DNA of 64,000 nucleotides from CAVYTF01 sp963771435 (GTDB lineage Bacteria > Bacteroidota > Bacteroidia > Chitinophagales > Chitinophagaceae): positions 248,001 through 312,000 of the forward strand of contig CAVYTF010000009.1 of NCBI GenBank assembly GCA_963771435.1. Reading direction: 5' to 3'. Shown piece after piece: positions 43,803-56,466 of this stretch (positions are counted from its first letter, which is position 1; each line of letters starts with the position of its first letter). Made by a program: the position numbers and the translations under genes. The notes beneath the pieces are model-generated. The model searched no databases. It had not been told where the DNA came from and was given only the letters and a program-made list of their open reading frames with translations.

Positions 43803-45086
43803 ATGAAAAAAATCTACATTCTTATTGCTATAACCGCCTTTTCGTTAGCCGGAAATGCACAATGTAATGACTGGCTGAATATTACAGGCCAAAAATCAGG
43901 AGTAGAAATTGGCGACCTGGATATTACGGGTGACTCGATAACCATTGAAGCTGAATTTGACAGGAATGAACCCTATGTTGGGGGAAGTGAATCATACGAA
44001 GGGGATATCGTTTCCAAGCACACTAACAGGCTTGACTGTAATTACTTACTCCGCCCAGACGAAGCAGAAATAACCACTAATGTTCAGTGGTACATGACGC
44101 CATACAGCTGCGATATGGATACGGGCAAAACGTATCATGTTGCACTTGTTTATGATGGCGACAGTTTGAAATTTTACAGAAACGGCTATTTGATGACCGC
44201 TATACCCGCGTCGGGAACTTTAGTAACAAATAACTGGAATACAACGTTTGGAACAACAGCGGACCTTTCAAACCCGGATGTTACCGGGTTGCTCGGTTAT
44301 ATTAATGAAGTGCGTATATGGAAAGTGGCGAGGACGCAGGCTCAACTTCGCCAATATATGAACATCCCGTTGCCAAACCCGACCACGCAAACAGGGCTGC
44401 TGGCTTATTATCAATTCAACAGTTTAACGAACCTGCAAGGCAATCCCGCATGGAACGGAACTATTATTAGCGATGCGACTATAAACGCTACAAACCCAAC
44501 CTGTGCAGCTTTTGTTGCTGATTCCTGTGATATAGTTACGCCGTTGGTGCTAAAAGGTTTCCAGGGAGCAGTTGTTAATCAATCAACCGTTCTTTCATGG
44601 ACAACTTTTGATGAAGTAAATACTGCTTCGGATGTTGTGGAAAGAAGCTATGATGGCGTAAACTTTGTTGCCGCAGGCTCTTTGCCGGCAAAAGGTTCAT
44701 TACAAGTAAATAATTACCAGTTCACGGATCATCCTTCTTTTGCGAACGCTGAGGTTTTCTATAGGTTAAAGCTTATTGACAAAGACGGGAAATTTACCTA
44801 CAGTAATGTATTAGTATTTTCTTTAGGCAAGCAAACGGGTGTAAAGCTTTTCCCTAACCCTGCTAAAAACTATGTGCAATTGACTTATGGTTCCAGTAAA
44901 TATGAATCAACAACAATTGAAGTGACAGATATTTCGGGCAAGATAGTGCTGACACAGAGCGTTTCTACAGCGCTGGGAACAAATGCCGTAACACTTAATT
45001 TTCAAAACAAATTGGTAAGCGGTACTTATATAGTCCGGTTTGTAGTTAATGGAGAGATGGTCGTAAATAAGGTTGTGGTTGAATAA
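43803..45086 (+). CDS. LamG-domain T9SS surface protein (second of tandem pair)
   Basis: A 427-residue paralogue of the preceding protein, with the same order: signal peptide (MKKIYILIAITAFSLAGNAQ), LamG domain with HVALVYDGDSLKFYRNGYL, fibronectin-like segment and T9SS sorting domain (LFPNPAKNYVQLTY). The similarity extends over the full length and to the DNA level in several blocks, so the pair arose by tandem duplication. Differences concentrate in the first half of the LamG domain, where ligand loops would be. Confidence 0.87.
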   Translation: MKKIYILIAITAFSLAGNAQCNDWLNITGQKSGVEIGDLDITGDSITIEAEFDRNEPYVGGSESYEGDIVSKHTNRLDCNYLLRPDEAEITTNVQWYMTPYSCDMDTGKTYHVALVYDGDSLKFYRNGYLMTAIPASGTLVTNNWNTTFGTTADLSNPDVTGLLGYINEVRIWKVARTQAQLRQYMNIPLPNPTTQTGLLAYYQFNSLTNLQGNPAWNGTIISDATINATNPTCAAFVADSCDIVTPLVLKGFQGAVVNQSTVLSWTTFDEVNTASDVVERSYDGVNFVAAGSLPAKGSLQVNNYQFTDHPSFANAEVFYRLKLIDKDGKFTYSNVLVFSLGKQTGVKLFPNPAKNYVQLTYGSSKYESTTIEVTDISGKIVLTQSVSTALGTNAVTLNFQNKLVSGTYIVRFVVNGEMVVNKVVVE

Positions 45087-45179
45087 GTTGAATGGTGAAT
45101 GATGAGCTGTGATGGATATATTTTTAATAGTTACTAGTGAAGAAGGCCGACGATGGCAGAAACTTGCTGAAATCATCTT

Positions 45180-45821
45180 ATGAAAACAATTGTTTCCTTC
45201 AGGTACCTTATTTTCATTATGCTGGTTCATCTATCAACTGAAAGCCATGGGCAGGCCAACCTGATACTGAAAGAGCAGCCATTTAAAGGAAAAATATTCG
45301 AGGTGCCTGAAAACCACAGGTCAGTAAAGGCGCTGGGAAATAATATAACGGATATTATCTTAAAAGCCCCTGTAAACGTTCTTCCACGCAACGAGGTAGT
45401 ATCTATCCTGTCCTACGCTGTAATAGATACGGGAAATTATTTGGTGATCTGGAAAGCAAAAGCGCGGGATACCACTACTTTTTATCCAAACAGCCCTGAT
45501 GCCTTAGCAATAGATTCTGCTGCAACCGCATGGCTTTCGCTAAACGGGGAGGGTACGGAAATGGGGAAGGACCTCCTGTTAAAGCAATTTACAGAGGGGG
45601 CAGACAAGATCAATGATAAACTCAGCTTTCTTTCCATTCCTTTGGATCATTCAGAAGTGATGCATCTAAATAAAAATGACACATTATCTTTAACGGCCAC
45701 TCTTTATGGGAATCTAAAATCAGGTCCCGAAAAACAGAACCTCCTGCCATTGGACCTGTTAACAAGCTGTGCTATTACTGATGCAGAAATGATATTAATA
45801 AAAATAGATAATAAAGACTGA
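45180..45821 (+). CDS. Unknown exported protein
   Basis: A 213-residue protein with a signal peptide (MKTIVSFRYLIFIMLVHLSTESHGQ). The mature part is beta-rich (YLVIWKAKARDTTTFYP, NKNDTLSLTATLYGN) and may be one compact domain. No family recognised and no sorting domain at the end. It lies 94 bp after the LamG pair on the same strand. Its stop codon is within the loop of a terminator-like inverted repeat. Confidence 0.6.
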   Translation: MKTIVSFRYLIFIMLVHLSTESHGQANLILKEQPFKGKIFEVPENHRSVKALGNNITDIILKAPVNVLPRNEVVSILSYAVIDTGNYLVIWKAKARDTTTFYPNSPDALAIDSAATAWLSLNGEGTEMGKDLLLKQFTEGADKINDKLSFLSIPLDHSEVMHLNKNDTLSLTATLYGNLKSGPEKQNLLPLDLLTSCAITDAEMILIKIDNKD

Positions 45822-45838
45822 TCTTTATTATCTATTTT
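45801..45838. terminator. Bidirectional terminator between convergent genes
   Basis: AAAATAGATAATAAAGA (45801-45817) and its exact reverse complement (45822-45838) flank a 4-base loop. The upstream gene's stop codon TGA (45819-45821) is in the loop. The next gene is convergent. Confidence 0.75.
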
Positions 45839-45858
45839 ATCAAGAAGTTTACCGGGAA

Positions 45859-48800
45859 TTACCAGCTAAGATATACTTCGCCGCCTCCACCTGAAGCAGG
45901 TGTGTAATTTCCTCCTGTTCCCACACCGGCAACATAATTGGGATCTGTATTATTAGGAGCAGCCTGACCTGCATTGCTGCCACCACCTGCAAGGCCCTGA
46001 AAAGTTGTGCCCAACGTGAAACTGGCTGTGGAAGCAGCAGGATAAGAAGAGCCGCCACCGCCACCGCCGGAAAAACTCGTACTATTGCCTCCTGCGCCGC
46101 CGCCGCCGCCATAATAACCACCGCCGCCGCCGCCGCCCGCATCGGTTCCATTATTTCCTGCACCGCCCTGGTATTGAGTTACCAAAGCCCCTGCGGTTCC
46201 ATTAAATGCAGCAGTACTGCCTGTGCCACCTGCGCCTCCCGATAAGGTAGAGGTTTTGCCGCCCTGCCCTGCTGAGCCGGGATCTATCGCTCTGCTAAAC
46301 CCTCCCGCACCCCCATCGGTATTGCCGCCATAGCCGCCATAAGGATAAGCATTATTGTAGATAATCCCGCCGCCCCCGCCGCCGCCTGCTGTAGCTGCGT
46401 CTACACCCGAAGTAATTTCTACAGCTGACCTGCCACCGCCAGAACCCGTGGCGCCATTATTTCCGCCTGCGCCGCCCCCGCCATAAGCACTTGCAGCATT
46501 AGTGCCACCTCCCTGGCCTACTACTATATAAAGGGTGCTGCCCGCGGTTACGGTTAAAGTGCCACTCATATATGCCCCCGAACCCCCGTTTCCGCCAACA
46601 AGGTTAAGGAAAGGGATGTCAAAACCGCCACCGCCGCCTCCTGCGCCCCATATCTTTACGTTAAGAGAAGTGACACAGGCTGGAACAGTAAAGGTTTGAA
46701 GGCCTGCCGAAGAATAAGTAAATGTTTGAGAGCCATGGCCCGGGCTTACTGTGAGACTGGCTGCCCCTGCACTTGTGCCCGAACAATCACTTGCTGTAAC
46801 CGTTACAGCTCCAGTAGTGCTGCCTTCGGTGATAGTGAGTGATGTTGTGCCCTGGCCTGAAACATAAGTTGCATCAACAGGATAAGTCCATGTATAGGAA
46901 GTGGCATTGGTAACAGCTGTTATACTATACGTAACTGTAGCACCTGAACAGAAATTAGCAGGGTTAGCAGTGATGGTTCCGGGGGTAGCGGGTACGGGCA
47001 AAAGGTTTACAGTCAGGCTACTGGAACCAACACTATTGCCATTACAGCCAACAGCAGTCACTGTAACATTACCTGATGTAGTTCCCCACGTAACTGTAAT
47101 GGAAGTAGTTCCGCTGCCTCCTGTAATAGTAGCTGTTCCTGGAAGAGTCCAGTTATAAGAAGTGGCATTGGTTACTGCTGTTATAGTAAAAGTTATGCCT
47201 GTTTGCCCGGGGCAAACTGTTCCGCCAGGGCTTTGGGTAATTGTACCTGGTGTAACCGGCACAGGTGTGAGGCTGACAGCGGTACTTATTGTAGCGCTTG
47301 TTCCGCAGGCATTGGTTGCAGAAACGGTCCAGTTTCCTGCTGTAGGAGAGGTTCCGTAGTTTACATTTATTTGAGTGGTACCCTGCCCTGTAAATGTTCC
47401 CCCCGTGCCAATGCTGCCTGAATATGTCCATGTGTAAGAAGTGGCTGTTGATACGTCGCTTATTGAATAACTTACTGATGTATTCTGGCATATCGTTCCT
47501 GACGGAGAAACAGCAATAGAGGTAGGCGCTGCTGGTTTTTGTGTGCAACCACAACCAATTGGCTGCCATTTACCGCCTACATAGAACTCAAGGCATCCAG
47601 TAGTTTGATCATAAACTGTTAACCCTGCGATGGGACCGCTTATAGCATTCCTATGGGTGCTATCCATGCTGGGGAAACTTATACCCTGTGTAGTAGAAGC
47701 CAGTTGCATTAAAGCAGATGCTACGGGGGTAGCTGTACCGACACCTATGTTTACTGCATTGGCGCCTGTGCCGCCTAAAATAATAGTGTTGGATTGACCA
47801 GCTATGGCGTTGGCACCAATGGCAGTGGCGTTGGATAAAGCTCCTGAAGCTACATCTGCACCATAACCAATAGCTGTATTGTTGTTGCCGGTGGTATTGG
47901 TTGCTAAAGCAAATTCCCCCACAGAAGTATTTCCTGCACCTGTTGTATTGGCTGTTAACCCTTTATAGCCAATTGAAGTATTAAAATAGCCCGTGGTATT
48001 CCCATAAAGGTTATAATAGCCAACAGCTGTATTTTGAGTGGCCTGCGCATTAGACACGCTATTATTGGTAAATAAAGAACCGTAACCTACAGCAGTATTT
48101 GCATAGCTGACAGTATTTGACCCCAACGCATAATAGCCGAGAGCGGTATTAAAACCTCCTAATGTGTTTGCCGTGCCGGAATTATAACCCAGGAAGGCGT
48201 TCCCTGTACCGGTAGTATTAACATAACCTGCCCTAAACCCTACGAACACATTTGCATCTGCTGTGTTGGAATTACCTGCCTGGAAGCCCAAGGCCGTATT
48301 ATTTGAATTAGTTGTATTAGCGGCCAAAGCGTCCAGGCCAATGCCGGTATTGTTGCTACCGGTGGTATTACTGATGAGCGCCTGGGTGCCGAGCGCAGTG
48401 TTTTGGGTGCCGGTTGTATTGTTTGTCAAACTGAAATAGCCTAAGGAGGTATTATTATCTGCGGTGCTGAAAAACTGGCTACCGTAACCAATTGCCGTAT
48501 TAGACCCATTCGTTACATTACTTGCCAAAGCGTTAGCTCCCACTGCTACGTTTTGACCGCCGCTGGTATTTGATGATAAGGCATTTGTACCCACTGCAAT
48601 GTTATCGCCGCCATTCGTATTACTTCTTAAAGCACTGCTGCCAAATGCAGTAATGCTTGTGGCAGAGGTAGCGCCGATATTGCCGGCAGACCTTCCAAAG
48701 GTTGCAATGGAATTGGAAGGGTCAATATAACCTGCAAGCGTATTATTCACTTTAAACTTCAATCCATTATTATCTGTGGTACCTATAAAATTTGAAGCGG

Positions 48801-48867
48801 GGTTTGTGCCGGCATTGCCTGTTGGCAGCCATGCGTAAGCTGAATTGTTATTGCCAGCAAAAAGCAA
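45859..48867 (-). pseudogene. YadA-head-like / Ig-like / glycine-rich surface protein, main part (frameshifted)
   Basis: A 1002-residue frame. From the N-terminus: about 330 residues of YadA-head-like repeats (NTALGYxAGNxNTTG, FVGFRAGYVNTTGTGNAFLG), a short linker (FYVGGKWQPIGCGC), three PKD/Ig-like repeats of about 85 residues (SVSYSISDVSTATSYTWTY), and a C-terminal glycine-rich module (about 735-1002) starting QTFTVPACVTSLNVKIWGAGGGGGG. No T9SS sorting domain is visible. The true N-terminus is in another frame (48783-49172); a missing C in the CCC at 48887-48889 restores one protein of about 1,104 residues. Likely an adhesin. Confidence 0.8.
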
Positions 48868-49172
48868 TACCCAATTGGGTGCTGCAGGGTGCCTGCATTG
48901 TAATAATAACCGGGGGTTACATTGTTGGGTGCAGAACCTGCTGTTGCTTTGTTATAAACGAGTAAACTTGTTGGCGGTGAGGCAATTGGCCCCGCAGTAT
49001 TGGTGGCAGTTAGTGATACCTGGGGCGGATACAGCCCAAGGGTATTGGCATTTGAAAGGTCTAAAACTGATGCCGCATTGGGTGCTGTAGCTGCCCCAAT
49101 GGTCATTTGTGAAAAACCTTTTAATGAAAGCAAGGATGCAAACAGCAGGGGTAGCAGTAGTCTTTTTTTCAT
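48783..49172 (-). pseudogene. YadA-head-like surface protein, N-terminal part (frameshifted)
   Basis: A 129-residue frame with signal peptide (MKKRLLLPLLFASLLSLKGFSQ) and the start of the mature protein (MTIGAATAPNAASVLDLSN, a common opening of Bacteroidota fibre proteins). After YYYNAGT it runs out of frame; the continuation PAAPNWVLLFAGNNN is found in the neighbouring frame. The gene starts 510 bp from the divergent giant adhesin. Confidence 0.78.
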
Positions 49173-49682
49173 TTAGGAGTGTTTTTATAAATTAAAACTA
49201 TAAGGCATGTGCAACTTAGGAAATAGTTAAAACTTTTAACTTTGAAATAGAATAATAATTCGTTGATTAATTATAATTTAAGTTATAATTAGTTGTTTTT
49301 TAATTAACAGAAATTATTATTTGGAACGAAATAGCTATTGTAGTTTAAATTAAGTGAATTTTAATGAGCTAACCAATATATTGTTAATTGTTGGGCTTAT
49401 TTTTACTTCTCTTTTGGTTATTTCGAGCTTGGTTTTTTGCTTCTTTTGAAATTGGTTTAAATTTTTTTAGAGCATAAATGCCATCACCTAATGTAAAAAA
49501 TACTATATGCTAGCAAAGTCAATATCGACTATTCTATTTTACAAATTCAGATGCCAGATAGCATTTTTTATAAGTAATGTTTCCCTCATCCTATTGATAT
49601 ACGTACTATAATATTAAAAAGTGAAATAATAATAAAAGAATAGAAAATTCAATTAACAACTAAAATTAAAAAATTACTTGCT
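49173..49682. other. AT-rich divergent intergenic region between two surface-protein genes
   Basis: A 510-bp non-coding stretch, strongly AT-rich, which must hold the promoters of the two divergent surface protein genes. I see no RNA gene, no array and no clear promoter pair; a lone TAACTTTG at 49237 matches the -7 consensus but is far from the downstream gene. Confidence 0.4.
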
Positions 49683-50960
49683 ATGAAAAGAAATTCACTC
49701 TCTAAAGTTGCTAAAATTGCTGCTAAAAAAACCTCAAACCTACGGTCAAAAAAGGGAAGCAATCACGGCCTGGCTGCTTTTTTCCTTACTGCATTAGTTT
49801 TGTTTATAAGCAGCTGGACCATGGCTCAAACAACACAAACCTTTACAACATCCGGCACTTTTACTGTACCTAATGGCGTGACATCACTGACTGTTCAGGC
49901 CTGGGGAGCAGGCGGTGGCGGTGGCGGCTCTAATAGCGGAAGCGACGCAGGCGGCGGTGGCGGCGGCGGCGCTTATGCCAGCAGTGTTATCAGCGTGACC
50001 CAAGGTACACAATATACGGTGACTGTAAGTACTACAGGTGGAGCAGCAGGAGCAGCAGGAGCAGCCGGAGGTACCGGGGGGACTTCTTCTTTTAGCACAT
50101 TAGTAGTGGCCGGCGGTGGCGCAGGGGGTGCAGCAAACGCTGGTGCCGGTGGCGCAGGCGGTACGGCAACTGCAGGATCAACTCTTTTTTCAGGAGGGGC
50201 AGGAGCTGCGGGCGGTACCAGCACTAGCACAAATTCAGGCGCTGGCGGTGGAGGAGCAGGAAGCGGAGGAAACGGAGGTAATGCTTCGGGAGCTACCGCA
50301 GGAACAGGTACAGCAACAGGAGGGGGTGCCGGCGGTGCAGGCGTTGGAATTGCTACTGCAGGTAAAGCCGGTTCTACGTTTGGCGGCGGTGGTTCCGGGG
50401 GACATGACGCTTTTGGAATATCCAGCCAAGCAGGAGGCATCGGAGGCGGAGGCCAAGTGACGGTAACTTATACTTTGCCAGCCTGTACTACACCTTCAAC
50501 TCCGGCAGGGGTTGCAGGAGGCACAACAACAACTACTACGATACCGGGAACAATAACAGCGCCGGGCACTGTACCCAGCGGCTACCTGGTAGTTTCCAGC
50601 ACGAGCGGAACGCTTAGCGCAGGGCCTGCGAACGGGACAACCTATACAGCAGGCGGAGCTTTAGGCGGAGGTGTAGTGCAATATGAAAATACCTCTACGT
50701 CTTTCACTGCTTCTTCTTCTTTAAGCAGCAATACAACCTATAATTTGTTTGCTTATTCCTATAATTCGACATGTACCGGGCAACCTTTTTACAGCACTTC
50801 TGTTACAACAAGTGCAACCACGCTCCCTGCTGCACCAACCATTGGTACGGCTACGGCGGGTGACGGACAGGCCACAGTAGCTTTTACCGGTGTTTCGGGG
50901 ACTGCTACGGTAACATATACAGCGACATCAACTCCAGGCGGTATTACGGCTACAGGATAA
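49683..50960 (+). pseudogene. Giant T9SS adhesin, N-terminal piece (ends at in-frame stop)
   Basis: A 425-residue piece. The basic N-terminus (MKRNSLSKVAKIAAKKTSN) precedes a signal segment ending SSWTMAQT, an extended signal peptide as in many large secreted proteins. Then comes a glycine-rich module (about 50-265; TFTVPNGVTSLTVQAWGAGG start) similar to the one ending the divergent gene, and the first of three roughly 200-residue fibronectin-like repeats. The TAA at 50958-50960 replaces a TCA serine codon that both later copies of the repeat keep, and the same reading frame goes on, so this is a nonsense change or a base error. Confidence 0.82.
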
Positions 50961-51086
50961 TCAAGCCCAATAACTGTGACAGGATTGACTGATGGAACGG
51001 CTTATACTTTTAAAGTTACAGCTACTAATGCAGGGGGAACAGGAGCGGCAAGCGCAGCTTCAAATTCTGTAACGCCATTGGCTGCA

Positions 51087-52298
51087 TGTACTACACCATC
51101 TGCGCCAGCGTCAGTATCTGGCGGTATAACTACGACCACAACAATACCGGGAACTATTACTGCCCCTGCAACTCCGCCATCGGGTTACCTAGTTGTTTCA
51201 AGCACCAGCGGATCACTTAGCGCAGGGCCTGTGAACGGTACAACCTATACTGCAGGCGGTGCTTTGGGCGGCGGTACAGTCCAGTATGAAAATACTTCAA
51301 CTTCTTTTACTGCTTCGTCTTCTCTAAGCAGTAATACGACATACAATTTATTTGCTTATTCCTATAATTCAGCCTGTACAGGTACGCCTTTTTACAGCGC
51401 TACGTCAGCTACGACTACTGCTACCACGCTTCCATTGGCCCCAACGATCGGGACAGCTACGGCTGGTAATGCACAGGCTACGGTAACTTTTACAGGAGTT
51501 TCGGGTACTGCTGCTGTAACATATACAGCAACCTCAACTCCCGGAGGTTTTACAGGAACAGGCTCATCAAGCCCGATCACTGTAACGGGATTAACGAACG
51601 GAACAGCTTATACATTTAAAGTGACTGCCACTAATGCAGGGGGTACGGGAGCTGCTAGTGCAGCTTCAAACTCTGTAACGCCACTTGCGCCGTGTACAAC
51701 ACCATCTGCGCCAGCGTCAGTATCGGGCGGTACAACTACGACCACAACAATACCGGGAACTATTACTGCCCCTGCAACTCCGCCATCGGGTTACCTAGTT
51801 GTTTCAAGCACCAGCGGATCACTTAGCGCAGGGCCTGTGAACGGTACGACCTATACTGCAGGCGGTGCTTTGGGCGGCGGTACAGTGCAGTATGAAAATA
51901 CTTCTACTTCTTTTACTGCTTCGTCTTCTCTAAGCAGTAATACGACATACAATTTATTTGCTTATTCCTATAATTCAGCCTGTACAGGTACGCCTTTTTA
52001 CAGCGCTACGTCAGCTACGACTACTGCTACCACGCTTCCATTGGCCCCAACGATCGGGACAGCTACGGCTGGCAATGCACAGGCTACGGTAACTTTTACA
52101 GGAGTTTCGGGTACTGCTGCGGTAACATATACAGCGACCTCTACTCCCGGAGGTTTTACAGGAACAGGCTCATCAAGCCCGATCACTGTAACGGGATTAA
52201 CGAACGGAACAGCTTATACATTTAAAGTGACTGCCACTAATGCAGGGGGTACGGGAGCTGCTAGTGCGGCTTCAAACTCTGTAACTCCATTAGCGCCC
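51087..52298 (+). repeat. Two near-identical 606-bp tandem repeats (third, 603-bp copy upstream at 50484)
   Basis: TGTAC(A/T)ACACC starts each unit at 50484, 51087 and 51693. The last two units differ by few bases over 606 bp, so they duplicated recently; the first is more diverged and carries the stop codon. Each unit codes about 202 residues of fibronectin-like sequence. Confidence 0.9.
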
Positions 52299-55200
52299 TG
52301 CGCCACACCTGGTGCCCCTACAAGTTTAAGCCTTACTTCTCCTTACAGCGGGTTGGTTATTGGAAGTTTTGCAGCACCTTCACCATCGGCCAGCAATTAC
52401 CTGGTGATCAGGACAAGCAGCTCAACAGCCCCTACAGCCCCAACCAACGGCGCCTCTTATGCAACAGGTTCAAGTGCACTTGGAGGCTTTATTGTTTCTA
52501 ACAACACAACAACGAGCTTTACAGACAATAGCGCTGTTAGTGGAACGCAATACTGGTACTGGGTTTATTCCTATAATACAGGTTCTTCCTGTAGCGGTGG
52601 CCCCGTTTATTCGACTGCCAACGTGAGCAATAATGTTACGGTTAGCACTACTCCAGCGGTATCTACTACTTATTCTTCGTCAACTACCTATACAGTGCCG
52701 GCAGGTGTGTTTGCTATTACTGTCAGTGCGTGGGGTGCAGGTGGTGGCAGTGGTGGCGGGGTTGCTAATTCTGATGATAATGCAAGCGGCGGCGGCGGCG
52801 GCGGCGCTTTTGTTCAAAAGACATACACTGTTTCACCCGGAAACCAGTATACCTTAACAGTAGGTTCGGGGGGAACAGCGGGTACTACCGCAGGAACATC
52901 AGGAGGTACGGGTAATGCATCAACTGTGACCACTATATCGGGCTCAACTATTAACCTCTCTGCCAATGGCGGTGGCGGCGGCGGCGGTGTTACTGTAGCA
53001 TCAGGTACTTCCGGAACCGGAACAGCAGGGACAGGTGGCGCAGCAGGAACAGGCTATGATGTTTCTTTTGGCGGTGGAAATGGAACTGTAGGTTTTGCAA
53101 CTACTTTGGATGAAACTGGAGGTGCAGGTGGTGGCGGAGCAGGCAATGCCGGTGCAGGCGGGAATGGTTCCGGATCAATTACCGGGACAACAGGTGGCAC
53201 AGGTGGTGCAGGAAACCCAAATTTGGCGCCATGGCCAGGGGGTGCAGGTGCAAGCGCGGCTGAACAAACCGGAAGCGCTCCTGGTGTGGCAGGTAATGTT
53301 CCGGGCGGAGGCGCAGCCGGGGAAGCTAATTATACAACGGCAGAACCCGGAGCGGCAGGTGGTAACGGGCAGATCGTTATCACTTATCCTGAACAGCCAT
53401 GTGCTACACCGACATCACCATCGGGCACTTTGACTTTAACTGTAACGCCGGGGCAAATTGCAGGATCATTTACAGCGCCTTCTCCGGCACCGGATAACTA
53501 TTTAGTGATAAGAACTACCAGTTCTACAGCGCCTACAGCGCCTTCGAACGGCACTGCGTATGCAAACGGCTCAACAGCGCTTGGCGGTTATATTGTTTCC
53601 AACAATACAACAGCAAGCTTTACTGACATTACCGTAGCCCCTTCAACGCAATACTGGTACTGGGTTTATTCTTATGACAATACAAACTGTACCGGAGGGC
53701 CCGTGTATTCTGCATCTGATATAACGAACAATGCAACTTCGGCAGCGTGTGTAGAAGTCACCAATACCCTTACACTAACCGTAACAACAACTGTGAACTG
53801 GAGCACTGCGGCATGGTCTGCAGGCCATGCTCCATTGCCGTGTGAAGACGCAGTGATCATTCTAAATAAAACTACGGCGGGTGCAGCTACAGCAACGGTT
53901 GATCTTGATGTTGCAGCTACTGTGAACAGCTTAACAATGACAGGCACTTATGGTACAGCGGCAATAACGGGAGCAAAAACCCTGGCGTTAGATTGTGGCG
54001 CAAACGCCCTTTCGATAACAGGCGCGTTAAATATCACCTCAACTGGTGGAAGCAACGCTAATAATGCAGTGGTACTTGTTACAGGCTCTGCATTAGTAAC
54101 AGTGGGCGGTAATGCAACGATCGGGGGAACATCTGATACCAGGGCATCATTGATAGGAGGTGATGCTACGGCAGGCGCCAGTACTTTTAAATTTATGGGG
54201 AACCTTACTTTTAATGTTGAGGGATCAATGAATACCTTAACTCCAAATTTAATATTTGACGGGAGCGGTACCCAAACCCTTACCAACAATAGCACAGCTT
54301 TTTTACAACAGCCTTTCTCTATACTGGTAGGAAGTTCTAATGCACCTACACTTACATTAGCAGGTAGTGCGACAAGTAATAACCCTACTATTGGCTCAAC
54401 TACCATATCTGGCGGTTTCTTAAAGATAAACACGGGTGCTACACTGGTATTACCGGGAGTAAGCGGCACAGCTTCTTATTCGTTAAATACAATAGCATCA
54501 GGACTGGGAACTACGCTTACTAATTTGGGAACCCTTATTTTAGGAGGAGCTACAGGCGGCCAGACAGGAAGTAATTTTCCTACTAATTTTGGCACTTTAG
54601 CTTTAACTGCAGGTACAGTAGAATATGATTACACAGCTGCCCAAACTATTTATAAGACGCCTACATACGGCAACCTAACTATTGGCGATGCTACAACAAA
54701 CCCTGCGACAGTGGCTACTGCGGGAGGAGCATTGACCATTGCGGGCAATATGCTGATCAACAGCGGGGCGACTTTTGCGGGCAGTACTTTTACCCATGCA
54801 CTTTCGGGTAACTGGACGAACAGCGGTGGAACCTTTAGTTTTGGAACCAGCACTATTAACTTTAATGCTGCATCGGGTACACAGACCTTAATATCCGGTG
54901 GCAGGGCGGTAGCAGACCAATTCTTTAATATCACGCATACTGCTGCAGGGACGCTGCAATTAGTAAATAATAATGTTACAGTTAACGGCATATTTACTAA
55001 CTCAGCAGGTGTATACGACTGCAATACCAATTCATTGAATACTACGGTTACGGGCCTTGCCACAGTAAGTGGGGGTACCTACCTGGCGGGCAGTGGTGCG
55101 CAAACCTTCAATGGCGGATTGACGGTTTCGGGTGCGGGCACTAACTTTACCAGCGCAACAGGGTTGACCTTATCTGCAGCGACAGTGACCCTCACCAGCG

Positions 55201-56466
55201 GTACTTTGACAGCGCCGGATGCAACCGGTAGCTTTAATGTATCCGGCAACTGGGTGAATAACGGGGGTACTTTTGCAAATAACGGGGGCGCAGTGATCTT
55301 TAGTGGAGTATCTCAGACCATTGGCGGTACGGCCACAACACAAACTTTTGACAGTATCCAGGTAGCAAATACAGGCACACTAAGCCTTACCGGAAGCACT
55401 ACTACCTTAACGCTGACGGGTAATTTAGACCTGGGCCAGAGTGGTAATGCAACAAATGGGTTTGCTTTTGCACCCGGCATCTTTGCACCGGGCAATGGTA
55501 CTACAGTTAATGTGGCAGGCCAATGGGCAAATTATGCATCAACCTTTACGCCAGGTACAGGTACCGTTAACTTTAACGGCAGTGGTTCTGCACAGAGCAT
55601 CATAGGCTCAAATACGTTTTATAAACTTAGTTACAGCAACAGTTCGGGGCTCAGTTTGTCAGGGAATACAAGTGTAACCAATACGCTTACGTTCCCTGCG
55701 AGCGGATTGATAGAACCAAACGGCAATGTTTTGCTAATGGGGGCATCAGCTACTGCTATCAGCACAGCATCTGCCAACGCATATGTAGACGGTAATTTAA
55801 GCTGGGCATTTACTGGCGCCACCAATCATGCATTCCCTGTTGGCAATGCAGGAACTTACCTGCCGGTTACTTTTGCTTATACTTCAACGCCTACCAGTAG
55901 TACAGTAACGATAGGAGCAACATCAGGTTCTTACCCTCCAGCTATTCCAGCGAACGTAAGGTTATATCCTTCGGCTTACTGGACGGTTTCTCAGACGGGA
56001 GCTTCTGCAACCAATTATACTATGAGTATCCCATCGAGTGGCTTTACGCCGACAGGAACGGTGGTTATGCTTAAATCAGACAATAGTGCAACAGCTTCGT
56101 CAAATGCTACCACGGGAAGCGGGCCGTATATTAATTCAACTGCCTTTACAACTATTGGCTCTACCAACAGCCAGTTTGCGCTGGGGCAGACGGCTATACC
56201 GTTGACTATAACGGGGGTAACGGCACAAAATAAGGTATATGACGGCACTACAACAGCCACTTTAAATACAGGTTCAGCAGCATTGTCAGGAGTTGTAAGC
56301 CCGGATGCTGTAAACCTTGTAAGTTCAGGGACAACAGGCACTTTTGCAAGTAAGAATGTCGGCACAGGGATAGTGGTTACAGCATCCGGTTTTACACTTA
56401 GCGGGGCGCAGGCAGCCTATTATACATTAAGCCAGCCGACAGGGCTGACAGCTAACATCACCGCAG

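Noticed and set aside
53948..54469. Minus-strand ORF of 173 codons inside the giant adhesin, and similar long antisense frames at 49973, 54650 and 56015
   Set aside because: They are complements of a Gly/Thr/Ala-rich coding sequence; their Pro/Val/Ala composition is what the antisense frame of such repeats gives.
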